Shown here: piece by piece, positions 47,227 to 54,962 of the stretch
How the letters are laid out: the number at the start of each line of letters is the position of its first letter
How positions within the stretch are numbered: the stretch's first letter is position 1
Assembly (NCBI GenBank): GCA_964576715.1
Contig: CAZNWE010000020.1
Location: 1 to 56,798, forward strand
DNA: 56,798 nucleotides
DNA from: SLRI01 sp964576715
GTDB lineage: Bacteria; Pseudomonadota; Alphaproteobacteria; Geminicoccales; Geminicoccaceae
Direction of reading: 5' to 3'
Notes under the pieces: model-generated
Seen by the model: the letters and a program-made list of their open reading frames with translations, nothing else
Told to the model about the DNA's origin: nothing
Database searches by the model: none
Made by a program: the position numbers and the translations under genes

Positions 47227-47372
47227 GGCCCACGACCTCGCCAGAAACAGAGCAGATTGGGCGGATAGCAGACCGGCGCGGCGAGCGCCATCGGCGCCCG
47301 CGAGTAGAGCCCAGGGGAGAGGCACGCTGCCGCTGGCACCCAGCGTCGTGGGCGGCGGGCGCTGCTCGTTCG

Positions 47373-47879
47373 TCAGCCGGCGGCGATGGTCGCCCGGCGC
47401 CGGGCCCGGGCGCCGATCATCAGGCGCCGCCAGAACCACAAGCGATCGATGAACAGCCGGCCCTCGAGGTGGTCGATCTCGTGCTGCAGGCAAACGGCGT
47501 GCATGCCGTCGAGATCGCGCTCGAACAGCGCCCCGCTGCAGTCCTGGGCGCGGACCCTGAGGCGGGTGGCGCGAAAGACGTTGCCGACGACGCCCGGGAC
47601 GGAGAGGCAGCTCTCCTCGACGAAGCCGATGGCCGAGCGCCCGAGGATCTGCGGGTTGACATAGATCTCGGGTGCTGTGTGGTCGCCCGAGAGGTCGAGC
47701 ACCGCCGCCCGCTGGCCGACCCCGACCTGTGGTGCCGAGAGCCCGATGCCGCCCTTGGCCGCCAGTGTCTCGAGCAGATCATTGACCAGCCGGCCGAGTG
47801 CCTGGTCGAACGCCGTCACCGGTGCCGATCGCTCGCGCAAGCGGGGGTCGGGGTATTCGAGGATCGCCAGCACCGCCAT
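47373..47879 (-). CDS. def: peptide deformylase
   Basis: A 168-residue metallohydrolase removing the formyl group from nascent N-formyl-Met. The three motifs are GGIGLSAPQVGVG, EESCLSVPGVVGN (Ser replaces the usual Gly of EGCLS; the metal Cys is kept), and QHEIDHLEGRLFIDRL (HExxH). The start ATG 47879 lies four bases after the pucC stop, so it is the last gene of the puc operon. A housekeeping def is usually next to fmt, so this is likely an extra, specialised copy. Light-harvesting alpha/beta N-termini are natural targets (see findings). Confidence 0.9.
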   Translation of the reverse strand: MAVLAILEYPDPRLRERSAPVTAFDQALGRLVNDLLETLAAKGGIGLSAPQVGVGQRAAVLDLSGDHTAPEIYVNPQILGRSAIGFVEESCLSVPGVVGNVFRATRLRVRAQDCSGALFERDLDGMHAVCLQHEIDHLEGRLFIDRLWFWRRLMIGARARRRATIAAG

Positions 47880-47883
47880 CGCG

Positions 47884-49377
47884 CTAATCCGCCCCGCCAG
47901 CACTCGAGCCGGCGACCGAGGCGCGCCCCGGCACCGCCTCGCGGACCAGCTCGGCCTCGGCGCGCCAGCCGTCGGCCGCGGTCGCCGTCGAGCGTCGCAG
48001 CAGCGGCAGGATGGCGAGGATGGCGACCAACAGCAGCACGATCTCGAGGGCGTAGACGGTGAGGTAGCCCATGGCCACCCCCGGCATGCCCCAAAGTGCA
48101 TCCGCCGCACCGGCCGTGACGTTGACCAGATCGCGAATGGCGCCGCTCGCGATCATCGCCACGCCGGCGGTCGTCGCCTGCACCGCCCCCCAGGCGCCGA
48201 GCGCGAGGCCGGCCTGGTCCTTGGGCGCGTGGCTCATCGTCGCGGTCAAGGTGGCGTGGGCGAAGAGGGCACCACCGAAGCCGATCAAGAAATTGCCGAG
48301 GAGGAAGAGGACCGGCTGGTCGAGCGGCGTCGCCCCGATCACCAGGAGGAAGGCGGGCAGGCCGATGACCGCCCCGAGCCGGGCCATCCGGTAGGCGTCG
48401 CCGCCGCGGCCGAGCACGTGGGAGGCATAGGCGAAGCCGAGCAGCCCGCCCGCGGCGAACAGGGCGGTCAGCCTGGTCGTCGCACTGACGCTGAAGCCCA
48501 GGACCTCGCCGCCGAACGGCTCGAGCAGGATGTCGGCCATGGTGAAGGCGGTGGTGCCGATCCCGACGATGACCAGCCGGCGCACCGTGGCGTCACCCTG
48601 GCAGAGCTGCGCCCAGGCCGCGCGGAATCTGGGCTCGGGCTTGTCGATGACCGACCCGCGCTGTGGCCGCCGGGTCTCCTGCTGCCAAAGCGCGATGCCG
48701 TTGAGAACCACGGTCGCGACTGCCGCCCCCTGCACCACCTGCACCAGCCGGCCATGCGAGAAATTCACCAGCAACAGGCCGAAGATCAGCGCGCTGGCCA
48801 GCATGCCCAAGAGCAGCATGACATACATCAGCCCGACCACCTTGGGATGCGACTTGGCCGGGGTGAGATCGGTGGCCAGGGCGAGGCCCGCGGTCTGCAC
48901 CGTGTGGACGCCGGCCCCGACCAGCAGAAAGGCAATGGCCGCCGAGGCGTGGCCGATGAACGCCGGATACTCGCTCGCCTGGCCCTTGCCGGCGAGCACC
49001 AGAAGGGCAAACGGCATGATGGCGAAGCCGCCGAACTGCCAAAGCGTACCCTTCCAGATGAACGGCACCCGGCGCCAGCCGAGCTGGCAGCGATGGTTGT
49101 CGGAGCGAAACCCGATGAGTGCCCTAAACGGCGCGAACAGCACCGGCAGGGCGATCATCAGCGCGACCAGCGAGGCCGGCACGCCGAGTTCGACGATCAT
49201 CACCCGGTTCAAGGTGCCGAGCAGCAGCACCAGCACCATGCCGACCGAGATCTGAAACAGTGACAACCGCAGCAGCCGGCGGAATGGCACCTCCGGCGTC
49301 GCGACGTCGGCGAACGGCATGTAGCGCGGGCCGAGCGAGGCCCAGGTCCGCATCACTTTTTGGCTGAGACGGTTCAT
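47884..49377 (-). CDS. pucC: PucC-type light-harvesting assembly transporter (MFS)
   Basis: A 497-residue inner-membrane protein with 12 hydrophobic segments, of the PucC/LhaA/BCH2 family needed for assembly of light-harvesting complexes (bacteriochlorophyll delivery is the proposed role). The start region PFRRLLRLSLFQISVGMVLV, then LNRVMIVELGVPASLVALMI and RALIGFRSDNHRCQLGWRRV are typical; late region MADILLEPFGGEVLGFSVSA. It follows pucA after a hairpin and precedes def by four bases. Confidence 0.95.
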   Translation of the reverse strand: MNRLSQKVMRTWASLGPRYMPFADVATPEVPFRRLLRLSLFQISVGMVLVLLLGTLNRVMIVELGVPASLVALMIALPVLFAPFRALIGFRSDNHRCQLGWRRVPFIWKGTLWQFGGFAIMPFALLVLAGKGQASEYPAFIGHASAAIAFLLVGAGVHTVQTAGLALATDLTPAKSHPKVVGLMYVMLLLGMLASALIFGLLLVNFSHGRLVQVVQGAAVATVVLNGIALWQQETRRPQRGSVIDKPEPRFRAAWAQLCQGDATVRRLVIVGIGTTAFTMADILLEPFGGEVLGFSVSATTRLTALFAAGGLLGFAYASHVLGRGGDAYRMARLGAVIGLPAFLLVIGATPLDQPVLFLLGNFLIGFGGALFAHATLTATMSHAPKDQAGLALGAWGAVQATTAGVAMIASGAIRDLVNVTAGAADALWGMPGVAMGYLTVYALEIVLLLVAILAILPLLRRSTATAADGWRAEAELVREAVPGRASVAGSSAGGAD

Positions 49378-49425
49378 CCGACGGCAGCCCCCACCCCCGT
49401 CCCTTCACGGATCGAACAGCAAGCA

Positions 49426-49456
49426 AAGGGGCCGGGTCACGATGCCCGACCCCCTT
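49426..49456 (-). terminator. hairpin between pucA and pucC
   Basis: On the minus strand AAGGGG (49456-49451) pairs with CCCCTT (49431-49426), with an internal mismatch and a GGG/CCC inner stem, followed by T. Hairpins at this place in puf/puc operons shield the BA message and limit read-through, so antenna peptides exceed PucC. Confidence 0.6.
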
Positions 49457-49489
49457 ACGGTCGTCAGTCGTCGAACTGCCGGCGACGTG

Positions 49490-49633
49490 TCAGCCGCCCC
49501 AGAAGGCCGCGACCCAGTCGGTGTTGTTGAGCACGGCGAAGTGCACGACGAACGAGATCAATGCAACGGCGCCGAGGAACAGCGGCAACCCGACGGTCGG
49601 GTTCACCACGCACCAGATCCTACCTTGATTCAT
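49490..49633 (-). CDS. pucA: light-harvesting antenna alpha polypeptide
   Basis: A 47-residue antenna subunit. It begins MNQGRIWCVVNPTVGLPLFL, like LH2 alpha chains. One span contains the bacteriochlorophyll-ligating His of SFVVHFAVL. The tail is NNTDWVAAFWGG, with the Trp-rich part that tunes absorption. In LH2 of Rps. acidophila the N-terminal Met of the MNQGKIW start ligates B800; the similar start suggests the same here. It sits 10 bp after pucB and before the hairpin. Confidence 0.95.
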   Translation of the reverse strand: MNQGRIWCVVNPTVGLPLFLGAVALISFVVHFAVLNNTDWVAAFWGG

Positions 49634-49643
49634 GACGTGCTCC

Positions 49644-49808
49644 TCAGCCAAGCCACGGCGAATAGACCGCCGCCAGCAAATGCGCGAACAGCGCAATCGC
49701 GAAGAACACCCGCGCACCGTCGATGATGTGCTTGTGGATTTCTTCCGATTCGCCGATCGTCAAGCCGGTCGGCCATACCCGATCCGGATCGTCCAAGTCT
49801 TTGGCCAT
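49644..49808 (-). CDS. pucB: light-harvesting antenna beta polypeptide
   Basis: A 54-residue antenna subunit starting MAKDLDDPDRVWPTGLT, followed by GESEEIHKHIIDGARVFF with the first His, then AIALFAHLLAAVYSPWLG with the central bacteriochlorophyll-binding His. The organisation E-x-x-x-H...A-x-x-x-H-L...P-W-L is the antenna beta signature. It is the first gene of pucBAC-def, about 190 bases behind the promoter. Confidence 0.95.
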   Translation of the reverse strand: MAKDLDDPDRVWPTGLTIGESEEIHKHIIDGARVFFAIALFAHLLAAVYSPWLG

Positions 49809-50005
49809 GTGGATTCTCCCCCAGAGAGATCACGAACGACTTCAACACTGCGCGACAATCGCACAGGCAGAGGTGCTCCTTGTCGCGCCCCCGGGTCGTT
49901 CGAGGATGACCTCAAGGCCCGCGCGGCACGGCCGATCCCGGCGCTGCCGGGGATCGGAGCAGTCGGTGGCTGAACCTTGCAGCAAGCCACTGCCTCCACG
50001 TGACA

Positions 50006-50034
50006 AGCATATGAGGGTCACCCCCGGCTGTCAA
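50006..50034 (-). promoter_or_regulatory. sigma-70 promoter of the puc operon
   Basis: On the minus strand TTGACA (50034-50029), a 17-base spacer, then TATGCT (50011-50006). The -35 box is perfect and the -10 box matches 4 of 6. Transcription would start near 49999, giving a leader of about 190 bases before pucB. Confidence 0.65.
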
Positions 50035-50046
50035 CAGAACCTGACA
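50029..50046. promoter_or_regulatory. PpsR/CrtJ-type operator over the puc -35 box
   Basis: TGT (50029-50031), 12 bases, ACA (50044-50046), extended as TGTCA-N8-TGACA, fit the known TGT-N12-ACA palindrome of PpsR/CrtJ, the oxygen-responsive repressor of photosynthesis genes. It covers the -35 box, so binding would block RNA polymerase. A second TGACAA/TTGTTGA inverted pair lies at 50055-50070. Confidence 0.65.
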
Positions 50047-50138
50047 CAACGGCCTGACAATTCTTGTTGACGCCTGCCCGCCGTTGCCGCCCGGCCGCAG
50101 CACCGCCGCCGTCGCCGAGCGAGCCGTGCGCCGCCACG

Positions 50139-50164
50139 AAAAAGCCGGCCAAGCGGCCGGCTTT
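50139..50164 (-). terminator. terminator of the upstream LS-repeat gene
   Basis: GCCGGCC (50144-50150) and GGCCGGC (50155-50161) form a perfect 7-bp stem with a 4-base loop. On the minus strand the stem is followed by five T. It ends the gene stopping at 50231 and insulates the puc promoter downstream; an A/T run on both sides allows use in either direction. Confidence 0.8.
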
Positions 50165-50230
50165 CTGCCATTCGATGCAACCGCCGCGGCGGGCCCGGCC
50201 GCCAGGACCAGGCCCGCGCCAGTGCGGTGG

Positions 50231-50959
50231 TCACTGCTTGTCGGACAGCACCTTCAGCCCGAGACGCGACGACAACGGCGTCGGGTCGTTGCTCGAAACG
50301 GAGAAGCCGAGACGCGACGACAACGGCGCCGCGTCATCCGAGAGCACCCGCATGCCGAGCCGTGACGACAACGGCGCGGCGTCGTTCGACAACTCCGAGG
50401 TGAGAAAATGCGTCCGTTCCGACTTGGTCGCCAGGCCGGTCGCCTTGGACAACGGCGCCGCCTCGCCGGACAACTCCCCGGTGAGGAAATGCGTGCGCCC
50501 CGACTTGGTCGCGAACCCGAGGGCCTTCGACAGCGGTGCCGCCTCGTTGGAGAGCACCCTGAGGCCCAAGGCCCGGGACAGCGGCGTGCCGTCGGTCCAG
50601 GCCTCGGCCGCTGCCGGGGCCGCCGATGCCGCGGCGGCGGCCGGCTGCGGTACCGGCTCGGGCAACGCCCCGGCCTCCTCGAGGATCGAGGTCGCCAGCA
50701 CACCGCGCCCGAACGGTGCGGCAACCGCGACCAGCCAGCGCCCCTTGGCCACCGTGTCGGCGTAGTCGGCCGCCAACCGACGCTCGAGCTCGTTGCTCGG
50801 CTGCGGCGCCGGCGGCGGCGCTGCCCCCTCCTCCGCCGCCTTGGGCGGTGGCGCGAGCCGGCCGATGCTGTCGGCGGCGAAGCCGGCCTCGCGCAGCTTG
50901 GCCACGGCATCCGCCGCCCGCCGCTCGGCCCCGTAAAGACGGACAATCAAATCAGGCAT
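50231..50959 (-). CDS. uncharacterised protein with a PLS-xxLG repeat tail
   Basis: A 242-residue soluble protein in three parts. Residues 1-35 (MPDLIVRLYGAERRAADAVA, then KLREAGFAADSIGRL) resemble the ferredoxin-like start of general stress/YflT-type domains. A Pro/Ala linker and a second small region follow (LVAVAAPFGRGVLATSILEE). The last 105 residues hold six units with the core PLS(S/K/R)xLGxxxxS; two units carry an 11-residue insert around GRTHFLT/ERTHFLT. No known function. It lies upstream of puc on the same strand but is separated from it by a terminator. Confidence 0.75.
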   Translation of the reverse strand: MPDLIVRLYGAERRAADAVAKLREAGFAADSIGRLAPPPKAAEEGAAPPPAPQPSNELERRLAADYADTVAKGRWLVAVAAPFGRGVLATSILEEAGALPEPVPQPAAAAASAAPAAAEAWTDGTPLSRALGLRVLSNEAAPLSKALGFATKSGRTHFLTGELSGEAAPLSKATGLATKSERTHFLTSELSNDAAPLSSRLGMRVLSDDAAPLSSRLGFSVSSNDPTPLSSRLGLKVLSDKQ

Positions 50960-51359
50960 CGTAGTTCCCCCTTGTCGATCAGCGAAAATCGGGAAACAGC
51001 GCCACCGGATGATCCACTGCCGAACAGCCAGTCCTACTATTCCCCAAGTGGAGTCTATACCGTGTGGCGCCGCTGCGAAAGGCAAAGCACGGTGCGCAAA
51101 TCCGCCCACACGCATGCCGGCCGACCACCGCACCACTCTTCCTCGGCAGATCGCCGGCGCAGCTTGCCGACGCTTCAGCAGCGGGCGCGCGCAGGCAGAC
51201 TCGCCCCGAGCGACAGGCCGCCCGGGGAACGTCGGCTGCTGAACTCGTCGGGAACTTTCCCGCCAGCCGGCCTGTCATCGAATTGCGGTTTTTTTCGCGT
51301 ACGCGCAACTATAGCAAGAAAGGGGGCTCGCGGCGAGCCAAGCTTGGGAGCGGACGACC
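50960..51359. other. divergent intergenic region before the RTX gene
   Basis: About 400 bp between the LS-repeat gene and the RTX gene. No credible gene is seen. It contains a CGCGTACGCG palindrome near 51297-51306, a short T-run before it, and CCAAGCTTGG (51338-51347) directly ahead of the GGGAG ribosome binding site. A clear promoter for either gene is not recognised. Confidence 0.5.
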
Positions 51360-52930
51360 ATGAGCGGGACTGTCACGGTTGGCGGAATACCAATCATCAT
51401 CGGCGGCAATGATCCGGCCATCACCGGCACCGATGCGGACGAGCGGATCCTCGGCACGGCGGTGGACAACACGATCGACGGCCTCGCCGGCAACGACCTG
51501 ATCGAGGCCGGTGACGGCAATGACGCCGTCAGCGGTGGCGAGGGCGACGACGGCCTGCTCGGCGACGCCGGGGACGATCGGCTCGACGGCGGTGCGGGGA
51601 GCGACGTGTCGAGTGGCGGCGAGGGTGCCGACACCTTCATCCTCGCCGGCGACGCTGCGGCCACGGGCGATGACATCATCGTCGATTTCGCCGCAGACGA
51701 CGTGCTCGCGTTCAACGCCGCGGCGTTGCTGCGGGAAAACCCGGAACTCGAACTTTCCGGCGCCGGCCTCGACGCCGGCGAAGGGTTCGCCATCGCGCTC
51801 GCCGAGGACGAGAACGGTGACGACACCGAGGCTGGTGACGAGGACGAGGATGGCGACGACACCGAGGATGGTGGCGAGGACGACACCGCGGCGGAGGCCG
51901 GCCCGGTCGATCTCGTGATCACCACCCCGGCCGGGACGACGACCGTGCAGGGTGTCGATCTCGTGGCCCTCGGGCTCGACCCTGAGAACCTCAGCTTCGA
52001 GGCACTCGAGACCGCGGGTCTCTTGGTGTTCGACGGGCTGATCGAAGGCGCGGGCGACCTTCAGGGCACCGAGAACGACGACGTGATCATCGGTTCCGAG
52101 GGCGACGACACGATCACCGGCCTCGCCGGCGACGACATCATGGCCGGCGGCGCGGGCAGCGACAGCTTCGTCTTCGACCCGAGCAACGCCGAGGAAGGCG
52201 ACGACGTCATCAGCGATTTCGAGCTGCCGAGCACGGCGATCGGCCAGGAGACGCCGGGCGATTTCATCGCCCTGTCGTCCGAGCAGGTCCTCGCCGCCTC
52301 CCCGGATCTGCCCGCTGCCGACGGCGACGGCAGTAGCCTGACCCTCGCCGATTTCGACGCCTCGCCCGACTGGCAGCTCGGCGGCAGCGAGAACGGCTTC
52401 GTCCTGTTGACCCATCCGGGCGGCACGATCGAGTTCCAGGGCCTGGACCAGATCGACGGCCTTACCTTCGAGGATCTCGGCCCGATCCTGCTCGTCGACG
52501 GCGAGGCCTTCCCCGAGGATGGTATCCCGATCGAGGGCGGTGACAACGGCACCGACGGCGAGACCGATGGTGAAACCGACGGCGGGACCGATGGTGGGAC
52601 CGACGGCGAGACCGACGGCGGCACCGATGGTGAGACCGACGGCGAGACCGATGGTGAGACCGACGGCGGCACCGATGGTGAGACCGACGGCGAGACCGAT
52701 GGTGAGACCGNNNNNNNNNNNNNNNNNNNNNNNNNNNNNNNNNNNNNNNNNNNNNNNNNNNNNNNNNNNNNNNNNNNNNNNNNNNNNNNNNNNNNNNNNN
52801 NNNNNNNNNNGGTGAGACCGACGGCGGGACCGATGGTGAAACCGACGGCGGCGATGTAGCGGCGGATGCCGAGGATTTGCTCCCGGATGATCTCCCCGAT
52901 CTGCCCGATCTGCCCATCGATATCGCCTAG
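51360..52930 (+). CDS. RTX-repeat calcium-binding protein, type I secretion substrate
   Basis: No N-terminal signal peptide. Two blocks of haemolysin-type calcium-binding nonapeptides: GLAGNDLIEAGDGNDAVSGG and following (residues ~40-90), and GTENDDVIIGSEGDDTITG (~235-270). An acidic linker (DENGDDTEAGDEDEDGDD) lies between them. After DGIPIEGGDNG comes a TDGE/TDGG repeat tract (12-bp unit) with a 100-N gap (52711-52810). A continuous array requires 2 + 12n missing bases; using that phase, the frame continues through DVAADAEDLL and DLPDLPDLPIDIA to TAG 52928-52930. An uncorrected reading stops at 52859. The adjacent secretion genes mark it as their cargo. Confidence 0.85.
52550..52855. repeat. 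12-bp in-frame tandem array with a 100-N gap
   Basis: Units of the form ACCGAYGGYGAG/ACCGAYGGYGGG encode TDGE or TDGG inside the RTX gene. The gap at 52711-52810 is exactly 100 N, a placeholder, and breaks the reading frame artificially. Confidence 0.93.
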
Positions 52931-52945
52931 ACGGGCTGGTCGACT

Positions 52946-52986
52946 GGCGGGGTGAGGCGGTGGTAGCACTGCCGTCGCGCCCCGCC
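52946..52986 (+). terminator. hairpin between the RTX gene and its transporter genes
   Basis: GGCGGGG (52946-52952) pairs with CCCCGCC (52980-52986), with inner GCGG/CCGC-like pairing. It has no T-tract. Placed 15 bases after the RTX stop, it probably gives partial termination so that cargo is made in excess of transporter. Confidence 0.5.
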
Positions 52987-53106
52987 GATCGGCAGCGGCT
53001 CTGGTTGGCGGCCGATCGTGCCTTACCCTGGCTTGGCTCCAGGGACGACCGTCACCATCCCGCTTGACACCTGTCGGTGCGGCCGACCGACAGCAGGAGT
53101 GCAGCG

Positions 53107-54962
53107 TTGGCGAGACAGACCCTGCTTGCGGCATGCGAGCGGCAGTTGCGGCGCGAGGGTGGCACCCTCGCCCTGTTCAGCCTCGGCGCCAACCTGCTGC
53201 TGCTGGTCGGTTCCATCTACATGCTGCAGGTGTTCGACCGCGTGCTCTCCAGCGGCTCGCTCGACACGCTCTTCTGGCTGACCGTCGCTGCCGTTCTGGC
53301 GACGACGGCGTATGGCTTCCTCGAGTTCGCGCGGCGCCGCATGCTCAGTCTCGCCGGCGACTGGTTCGAGCAGCAATTGTCGGCTCCGGTGCTCCGCGCC
53401 GGGATCGGTGCCCGACTGGCCGATGGCGGCGGCGCGGCGAGCCTCGCCGACGTGCGCGACATCAAGGGCTTTCTCGCGGGCGATGCCGTGCTCGCCTTTC
53501 TCGATGCGCCCTTCATCCCGATCTTCGTCCTCGTCATCTGGCTGATGCACCCGATGCTCGGCTGGGTGGCGCTGCTCGGCGCGGTGGCGCTCTTCCTGTT
53601 CGCCTTGGCCAACGACCTCGTCACCCGCGGCCGGGAGCAGAGCGCCGGGGCCGCGCAACGGCGCAACCAGCGCGCCGCCCAGCAATGTCTGGACCAGGCC
53701 GAGACCGTGCGGGCGCTCGGCATGACCGGCCCGCTGCTGCGCCGCTGGCAGGCCGAGCAGCAGCGCATCGGCCGGCTGGTGCAGGGCACGGGCGCCGTCA
53801 CCCACGGGCTGCTCAACACCACCCGGGCCCTGCGCCTGGCCCTGCAGGTCCTGATCCTCGGCTGCGGCGCCTGGCTGGTGCTCGGCGGCGAGCTCACCGG
53901 CGGCGGCATGATCGCCGCCTCGATCATCCTGAGCCGGGCCCTCTCGCCGGTCGAGCGGGCGCTCGGTGCCTGGCGCAGCTTCGTCTCGGCGCGAAGTGCG
54001 CGTGCCAACCTGCACGCCCTGTTCGACACCCTGGAGCCGGCCACACCGCGCCTGCCGCTGCCGGCGCCGGCGGGCCGGTTGCAGCTCGAGCAGGCTTGCT
54101 ACCAGCCGCGCGGCGCGAAGGAGCCGACGCTCGCCGAGGTCGATCTCGAGCTCGCCGCCGGCGAGGCCTGTGGGATCATCGGCCCGTCGGGCTCCGGCAA
54201 GTCCTCGCTCTGCCGGCTGATCGTCGGCGCCTGGCAGCCGACCCGCGGCCATGTCCGCCTCGACGGCGCTGACGTCGCCACCTGGGATGCGGACGCGCTC
54301 GGTCGTCATGTCGGCTACCTGCCGCAGGAGGTGGTGCTGTTCGCCGGCACCATCGCCGAGAACATCGCGCGCATGGGCGAGATCGACGAGGCCGCGGTGA
54401 TCCAGGCCGCGCGCCTCGCCGATGTGCACGAGATGATCCTCCGCCTGCCGCAGGGCTACGACACGCCGGTCGGGCCCGGCGGGGTCAGGCTCTCCGGCGG
54501 GCAGAAGCAGCGGCTGGGCCTCGCCCGGGCGCTGTTCGGCGAGCCGCCGCTGGTCGTGCTCGACGAGCCCAACGCCAATCTCGACGGTGCCGGCGAGCTG
54601 GCCTTGCAGGCGGCGCTGGACGGCCTGCGGGCGCGGCAGCGCACCGTGGTCGTCGTCGCCCATCAGGCGAGCGTGCTGCGCGCGGTCGACAAGGTCGCCG
54701 TGCTGCGCGACGGGCGGATCGCTGCCTTCGGCGCCCGCGAGGACATTCTGCGGACGCTGATGCGCCGGCCGCAGCCGAAGCGCCTCGACCGGCAACCGGT
54801 GGCCGCCGATGCGCTGCCCGGGGCGCTGCCCGGNNNNNNNNNNNNNNNNNNNNNNNNNNNNNNNNNNNNNNNNNNNNNNNNNNNNNNNNNNNNNNNNNNN
54901 NNNNNNNNNNNNNNNNNNNNNNNNNNNNNNNNNCGCTGCCCGGGGCGACCGCCGATGGCTGA
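53107..54962 (+). CDS. type I secretion ABC transporter (PrtD-like)
   Basis: An inner-membrane exporter ATPase of the PrtD family. The membrane domain starts LFSLGANLLLLVGSIYMLQV, with six spans up to about residue 290. The ATPase has Walker A GIIGPSGSGKSSLCR, signature RLSGGQKQRLGLARALF, Walker B LVVLDEPNANLD and H-loop VVVVAHQASVL. TTG 53107 has AGGAG seven bases upstream; GTG 53077 is an alternative. The C-terminus holds ALPG repeats interrupted by a 100-N gap. With the repeat phase kept (2 + 12n missing bases), the gene ends GATADG-stop at 54960-54962, overlapping the next ATG. Confidence 0.9.
54811..54948. repeat. 12-bp in-frame tandem array with a 100-N gap
   Basis: Units GCGCTGCCCGGG encode ALPG at the C-terminus of the secretion ATPase. 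One full and one nearly full copy precede the gap (54834-54933, exactly 100 N) and one copy follows it. The 100-base placeholder has the wrong phase and makes the two secretion genes look fused. Confidence 0.92.

Noticed and set aside
51360..52859. RTX protein ending at 52859
   Set aside because: The end lies out of phase with the TDGE repeats after the gap; the in-phase frame ends at 52930.
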